Part shown: positions 58,195 through 64,000 of the stretch, one piece after another
Position numbering within the stretch: the stretch's first letter is position 1
Layout of the letters: every line of letters starts with the position of its first letter
Assembly: GCA_029339505.1 (NCBI GenBank)
Contig: JAQISU010000210.1
Span: 16,068,001-16,132,000 of the forward strand
DNA: 64,000 nucleotides
Source: Unio delphinus
Lineage: Eukaryota > Mollusca > Bivalvia > Unionida > Unionidae
Direction of reading: 5' to 3'
Program-made: the position numbers and the translations under genes
Notes under the pieces: model-generated
What the model saw: only the letters and a program-made list of their open reading frames with translations
Told to the model about the DNA's origin: nothing
Databases searched by the model: none

Positions 58195-58435
58195 ACTGCT
58201 ACGATGGCCTACTGGTAATGAGCATCTGCCATGGAAGCGGAAGGTCATGGGTTTGATCCCCCGCAGAGTCATACCAAAGATTCACAAAAAAATGGTACAA
58301 ATAGCTGCCTCGCTTGGTGCTCAGCATTAAGAGGTTAGTGTTAGGACTGGTGTCAGGATAATGTGACTGGGTGGAACATCATGCTATATGTATGTGGCAT
58401 GATGCCCCAGTGCTAGACATCACTATGATCTGCCT
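58195..58435 (+). mobile_element. tRNA-derived SINE, family 2, plus copy
   Basis: A-box-like gatggcctactggtaatgag and B-box-like gggtttgatcccc lie about 45 bp apart, as in a tRNA head. A body shared with 46155-46395 follows (gagtcataccaaaga, 'cgcttggtgctcagcattaa', 'gactgggtggaacatcatgc'). Confidence 0.8.
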
Positions 58436-58985
58436 CACTGCAGACATCGTAGCAATAGAACTGGAAAATTGTTAAAGCTATGTTAAATAATACTAATCAC
58501 AGACACTCAAAAGCAAATAAAAATAACGGCCAACAGAGTGGTAACATGAAAATGTTGAAGGATGGATGACTACTGGAAAAGAGACACTTGGCCAAACCAT
58601 AAACTTACTAGGCTTTACAACCAGGTGAGATTAAAATTACTTGAACAAAGTGATTCTGATAATAGGTACATCTTCAAGTGATAATAGTGATTACTGTTTC
58701 ATGTTTATCTTAAAGACCATATGACTAGATGTGATAACAAGATTGCATTCCACTGCAAGATTAAAAGAGCATTAACTCTAACAGAAAATATGTGAGAAAA
58801 GTGATCTATCATTTGATGATATGCATCATATTTTCCAAAGTTTCATGAGAATTTAATGAAATCTGAAACTAAATGCAAACACAATTATTTTCCATGCACT
58901 GCATTGAGCAGAAAGTTAACAAGTGCAATATCTTACAACAATAATGACACAAAGTGATTTGTCAGTATGTGCATCTTCAGGGGAT
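58436..58985. other. No gene recognised
   Basis: No frames or repeats of note. Confidence 0.5.
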
Positions 58986-59345
58986 AATAATATTGACCAA
59001 GTTTCATGGCAGTCCATAACAACAATATTTAACAAGCGTTATGAAAGTCCTTAACAATAATTCTGACCAAGTTTAATGGAGGTCCAAAGCAATAATACAA
59101 AGTTTCATGGCAGTCTATAACAATAATACTGAAAAACGTTTCATGGCAGTCTATAACAATAATACTAACCAAGTTTTATGGAAGTCCAAAGCAATAATAT
59201 GACAGTCATTAACAATAATACTGACAAAGTTTCACAGCAGTCATTAACAATAATACTGACAAAGTTTTATGGAAGTCCAAAGCAATAATTCAAAGTTTCA
59301 TGGCAGTCTATAACAATAATACTGACCAAGTATTATGGCAGTCCA
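58985..59345. repeat. Degenerate minisatellite, unit about 36-40 bp
   Basis: Units repeat caaagtttcatggcagtcta then taacaataatactgac, with variants (ttatggaagtccaaagcaat). About eight to nine copies. Confidence 0.8.
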
Positions 59346-59449
59346 TTAAAAAAAAAAAAAAATGGGGGAATAGTTGGACTACCAAGACTATGTGCCAGAC
59401 AGAAAGATGGACATAAGAACAGATGAGGACATATATAAAATATTCAGCA

Positions 59450-59640
59450 ATATTAATAATACACATATCACAGCTTAGGAACTAATAATGTATATATATC
59501 ACATAGTTTAGTAATGGATTAATAATGTACATTTATCACTTGGCTTAGTAATTAATAATGTATATTTATCACCTGGCTGAGTAATTAATAATGCACATTT
59601 ACCACATGGCTTAGTAATTAAAAATGTACATTAGGGTGCA
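59450..59640. repeat. Tandem repeat, unit about 36 bp, 5 copies
   Basis: Units of tagtaattaataatgtatat then ttatcacctggct, ending where the Tigger coding region begins. Confidence 0.8.
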
Positions 59641-60953
59641 TCAAACGCCCCATATTTTTTTTAACTTCAATGGATCATTTTGTCCCTTGTCTAGTTTTTT
59701 TTTATATAAAAAAAGAAAAATTATGGCAATGTTAAGAGCATTCTGAAGACGCAGCTCGGTGACATGTTGATCCTCATCTTCTTCGTCAGTATCGTCGGAA
59801 CTTGCTGAAGCTTCAACAGGAGGGATCAATCCAGCTTTGACGAATCCATTTCGCATCGTTTCCGGTTTATTTTTGATCCAAGCTGTCACAATCCACTTGC
59901 ACACTTCTACATATGTTGCCCTGCATTGTCTACCTGCTGGGGTGAACGAATGTTCCCCATTCGCCATCAAATTTTCCCATTCCGCGCGCACGTAAGTTTT
60001 GAAGGGATGGTTGACAGCAATATCCAGGGGCTGCAACTTGCACGTTAGACCTCCAGGGATTACGGCAATATGCGCACCACAAGAGTTTATAACTACTTGA
60101 ACTTCTGTTTCTTTGTGTGCCGCCATCGAATCAAAAATCAACAGAGATCTCAGGAAGAAAAATCCCCCAGGCCTGGCTCCATAACGTTTATCGATCCAGA
60201 TTTTCATTACATCACAGTTCATCCATCCTTTTTTGTTGCAATGGACAACAATGCCTGAAGGTAGTTTCTCACGAGGCATTGTCACCCGCTTGAAAATCAC
60301 CATAGGTTTAATTTTCACTCCATTTGCAGCACAAGCCAGTACAACCGTGAAAGAGGTTCGCTCGTGCCCAGTTGTTGCCACTTTAACGGTTTTAATGCCC
60401 ACTTCATCCACCGACCTTGTTGCCAGAATGTCGAAACACATCGGTACTTCGACCATATTAATAATGACAGAATGGGGAAGGTCAAGCTCCTGAATTTCCT
60501 TGGCGACGACTTCACGAAAATCATCCATCTTCTTTCCCAATTCTCGGGTAGACGTTGGCCGACGGTCGTTCGTGTTCTGACTGACAATTGGTTCCTCTTC
60601 ATAAATTTATATACCCAATTCACTCCTCCTTTGAAATCATCAATGTGCTTCTCTGCCGCCATGAGTTTGGCCTTCAGTTTAATGGCAACTGTCGAGACTG
60701 GTCGGTTGTTGTCCCGCTGGGCCACGATCCACTGCTTCAGGTCAGCTTCAAGGTGAGGCCACTTTGCTTTAGGTCCGCGACGAGCACGTTTTCGTGGATT
60801 TATCTTCTCCAACGTTCCTTTTTCTTTTCTCCAACCTCGGATTACACTCTCATCAATATCAAATTTTCTGCCTGTAGCTCTATTGCCATGCACTTCAGCA
60901 TACGCAATGGCAGTTAGCTTGAAGTCGGCTGTGTAAGACTTTCGTTTCGGCAT
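59641..60953 (-). pseudogene. pogo/Tigger-family DDE transposase, frameshifted
   Basis: The N-terminal frame (ATG 60953) has a Psq/BrkDBD-type helix-turn-helix (KSYTADFKLTAIAYAEVHGN, ending RGWRKEKG), a basic linker (RKRARRGPKAKW), and a CENPB-type HTH (GGVNWVYKFMKRNQLSVRTR). Near 60535 the frame changes, and a 299-residue frame carries the DDE domain to 59641. The first catalytic position reads NMVEVPMCFD, where pogo transposases have NMDE, so the Asp is Val. The other two survive: LLIFDSMAAH and LQPLDIAVNHPFK. With both a frameshift and a lost catalytic residue the copy is inactive. The C-terminus is acidic (ASSDDTDEEDEDQ). The +1 neighbour at 62.2 kb is a different element in the same orientation. 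Confidence 0.9.
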
Positions 60954-61790
60954 TTTTAAAATTAAACAGAAAGAAATTATTTAAACTCGAATCTACACTT
61001 CACAAGAATACAAGATTATTTAGAAATGTCCGTGTTTATGTAGCCTGTAGTTGAGGCACAGCTCCTATAGACAGCCTACGCACACAAGCACTGTGTACCG
61101 TGTGTTTTGCTGACTTTTATTGAGCAAAGGTCGTCGGCTTACTTTGATGATGGCGCCGCTAAAGGCTCCAGTTGAAGGGTCAAACAAATACCTGTTTGTT
61201 ATTGCTGCGGCAACTTCAGATAATTGTAGAACATTGAAACAGATTTGTTTTTTTTGTTTAGTATATATCAGTGCTTCAAAGGTAATCAGTTCTCTTTGAA
61301 GTGTCAGCAAACATATTTTTTCTTCTTCCATCTGGTATTTGTTTTTAAATTAGTGTCATCTGCTTGACTGTACTCATTTTACGTTTCCGCCTTCTGCGGA
61401 TTCGGATTTTAACTAGTCAGTTGCATAAAGTAATAAGGCCAGATATCATCATTAGCGGATTATAATATAACAGTGCACTGTTAGTGTGGTTTGTCAGTAT
61501 GAGACAAGGACTTGTTTTTTTAACAAATATTCCAGTACATTGTTTCCTGTCATGGTGCCTTTGATTTTCTCTACTCCAAACGCAAGACTGTATATACGGT
61601 TTTTATCAGCCAAAATTGGTGTCGCCACAAATATCACCAGATGGTATATTTTGTCACCAAAACGGAAAACAGAATCGCAGTTTGCTACATCAGCGAAGCC
61701 CCGTGATCCTGTAATTGATTTCATTTCAGATTGTAGCTGTATAAATATATCTATGGTTGCAGGTTATACAAAGGTGCGGGTTATGCCAAC
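60954..61790. other. Tigger 5' flank, no gene
   Basis: Non-coding part of or flank to the element. Frames at 61065-61331 and 61486-61830 show no recognisable domain. Confidence 0.45.
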
Positions 61791-61880
61791 GATTTTTTAC
61801 ACAAAACCCCAAAACCCGCGGGCTATATGAGGGTGTGGATTATCTGCGTGTGCGGGATATATGCGGGAAAATACGGTAAT
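61765..61880. repeat. Subterminal repeat cluster, likely Tigger element end
   Basis: Repeated variants of gtgcgggttat, gcgggctatat, gtgtggattat and gtgcgggatatatgcggg lead into aaaatacggtaat. Clusters like this mark transposase-binding ends of pogo-like elements. A matching opposite end near 59640 was not found, so the element may be truncated there. Confidence 0.5.
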
Positions 61881-62200
61881 ATTGCATGCAGAGTTGTATA
61901 TAGATATTGCAATAGTACATGCTGTTTTTATCAGATTATATTCAATAGTATGATGCTAAATTTATACAACGGGTGCTAGAAGTATTTATTATATAACAAA
62001 TTAACCATTCACTACATCTTTTAACATTTTTCAACTCATCGGAGACAATAGTTTCATCACAATGAATTCAGACAATATATGTTGTTTTCAACATTTTTCT
62101 AAATGATTTATTCAATGTTTGAAATGTTAAACATAGTTAAATATATTCTACATTCAGCAATGTTTTAAAGTCAATGGTAGTTATTTGGTAGATTCTTTAG
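61881..62200. other. No gene recognised
   Basis: AT-rich spacer between the Tigger end and the next decayed gene. Confidence 0.5.
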
Positions 62201-64000
62201 TTAGTCGCTATGTCCTTTGCGTTTTCGCAAGTTGGGCTGTTCTTTACGGTCCTTCTCAACAACTTGCAGCACGTTCTGGTAATGTCCTTCACCCCTTGCT
62301 GATGCCAAGAAATCTGAGCTGAGCTTAACACCTCTCTCAGCACAGTCATTGACAATGTTCAGCGATTGAAGGTTGCAGAGAGAAGCTTGGAACGCAGCAG
62401 AATTTAGCCAGTTCGCAACTTCTTCAGTCATGAACTCAGCATTCAGCTGAAGAAGAGTGAATGTGTACAAGGAATCAATACTAGCAAAATCAGCAAGAGT
62501 TGTGGTCAGAGTAACAGTTGCTGGAAACTTTGGCTTGCCAAAGCCTGTTCCATACCGGTTTTGTGGTGCCAAGAGGGCCATTTCTGGTTTAACAGCCAGC
62601 AGACTGTCTGCAAGGGCTCGCAATTCAGCATCAGGCACCTTACTGCTCCACAGAGCAAGAGGAATCATCTCTGCAGTCAGGTACCAGAGATGCAGTTTGA
62701 AGGCATGCAACGCACTCTGAGAGACATCTGGATTCACGACCTTGTACTGCAATAAAGACTTGTACAATTGCAGGTTGTTCCGCGGTGCATCTACCGTTAG
62801 ATTGCACGTCATCCACCAGCTGCTGCAGACCAGTGTTGCGAAGTTCACAAACGCCCTCACCTTTGGAACTTGATGCAGTGTAGTAATAGTGTTATGTGGT
62901 AGTTGTTGAATTTGCAGCTCAAACAGGCATGTCTTAATCGAATAGATGAATTTAGCCATCCATCTGGCTTTGTATAAGGCTCCTGATCGCTTGAAGGTGA
63001 CAGGATGATCTTCAGTTTCTCCATCAAGGAACACTGTGCACAGCTCAGCAAAAAGTTCACAAACGCCCTCACCTTTGGAACTTGATGCAGTGTAGTAATA
63101 GTGTTATGTGGTAGTTGTTGAACTTGCAGCTCAAACAGGCATGTCTTAATCGAATAGATGAATTTAGCCATCCATCTGGCTTTGTATAAGGCTCCTGATC
63201 GCTTGAAGGTGACAGGATGATCTTCAGTTTCTCCATCAAGGAACACTGTGCACAGCTCAGCAAATTCTTGATAATCATCTTGGCGTAGCGAAAGCTCTGA
63301 TTTGGCAAGCTGGAGAACACTGGTTCGACATGTATCTACAATCTGAAGTGCCTTGTGGTTGAATGATGTCAAGTTCAATCGAGATAGCTGTTCATCATTG
63401 CTTTTAGATGGCACCGTCAACATTTGGAAGCTCTTAAGAAATTGTGTAAACAAGGTGACGTCTGGAGACTTGGATGCCTCAATCCTCAGATCATCGAAAA
63501 CATGAGACAGGATAATCTCACCAACATGATGACGACAGGCTGACCAAAGGAGAGCTCGTCCAAGCTGCTTTGGACTGTCACACAGGCTGCAGTTACGTGA
63601 CCTGTATTCGATGTTGTGATAATGAATGTCATATTCACAACAGACTCAGTACATTACCATGATAAGAGCAAACCCATTGTCAGATCAGCAATTATATCTC
63701 CGGACTTTCTGTCTGTTCCAGGTTGGTATGATGGGACTCCAAGAAGCTTAAATTCTGTGGCATTTCCGACAACGACAGTGAGACGTTCTTCTGTGATATT
63801 CTGGTTTGACAGTGGTGGCATCAACTTTGAGTCCCAATGCAGGGATATCAATTTTGGCAGGATCCATTGATCCTTACAATTCTCTGCTATCAATCTTCCT
63901 ATCTGACGCCTGGACTTGTCTGCGGTTGAGTATGATGTGGATATCTTTGAAGTATCACCACCTGCCTCTGCCACTGATGCCTCCGTGTATGCAGCTTGTT
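62201..64000 (-). pseudogene. Decayed multicopy transposase-like gene, 5' end off the window
   Basis: From 64000 leftward, broken frames give QIGRLIAENCKDQWILPKLI, then SLHWDSKL and TEFKLLGVPSYQPG. After a stop near 63655 comes FIITTSNTGHVTAACVTVQS; after a frameshift near 63563, GRALLWSACRHHVGEIILSH and DDLRIEASKSPDVTLFTQFL. The C-terminus ends in RKGHSD at 62201. The order of HWD, then a TTxSNTG block, then ACRHH matches a large orphan protein family I associate with invertebrate mobile elements. An RNase H-fold transposase is suspected, with HWD carrying a candidate acid. No superfamily name is claimed. A 214-bp internal duplication (62839-63266) also breaks it. Confidence 0.7.
62839..63266. 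repeat. 214-bp tandem duplication inside the decayed gene
   Basis: 62839-63052 and 63053-63266 are almost identical, beginning aagttcacaaacgccctcac and ending near cacagctcagcaaa. They differ at one position noted (gttgaatttgc versus gttgaacttgc). The unit is not a multiple of three, so the reading frame is broken. Near identity implies a recent event or an assembly artefact. Confidence 0.93.

Noticed and set aside
60364..60917. Plus-strand frames over the Tigger region
   Set aside because: Antisense shadows of the transposase.

Overview
The window is nuclear DNA of an invertebrate animal. It is AT-rich, most genes are split by GT-AG introns, and transposon fossils, SINE-like repeats and minisatellites are dense. 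A TRIM-type C-terminal beta-propeller, a Roc-type GTPase exon and the repeat families fit a lophotrochozoan, most likely a bivalve mollusc. That placement is inference; no marker gene fixes the species. Layout: 1-10300 holds tandem repeats, LINE fragments and one copy (about 1100-1700) of a diverged direct duplication. 10300-19200 holds the second copy (about 11130-11760), a TRIM-like C-terminal fragment (16111-16803) and an orphan Roc/GTPase exon (18895-19155). 21261-22465 (minus strand) is a compact two-gene module that resembles a small virus-like or Maverick-like element. Its first gene ends at a canonical -1 slippery heptamer, and a 108-codon open extension follows in the -1 frame. 28.3-55.2 kb (minus strand) is the cytoplasmic methionyl-tRNA synthetase gene (MARS1). 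I resolved 17 coding exons with consistent GT-AG junctions and phases: 724 codons covering linker, catalytic core, zinc-binding insert, anticodon-binding domain and C-terminal WHEP domain. The GST-like N-terminus is not seen. MARS1 introns carry a dead non-LTR retrotransposon, a Tigger deletion derivative, an inverted SINE pair and several minisatellites. 55.9-64 kb is transposon-derived: a piggyBac fossil, a tRNA-derived SINE, a frameshifted pogo/Tigger transposase and a decayed transposase-like multicopy gene running off the window. The most unusual signals are these: the slippery-site module; a MARS1 minisatellite whose unit is the 3' end of an exon plus its splice donor; two further repeat units beside MARS1 exons that include 3' splice-site sequence; and a 93-bp in-frame amplification of reverse-transcriptase motif A inside the dead LINE. 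MARS1 is the only gene that looks intact across what is visible. The rest are partial, broken or mobile-element derived. Nothing suggests an operon or shared pathway between neighbours.
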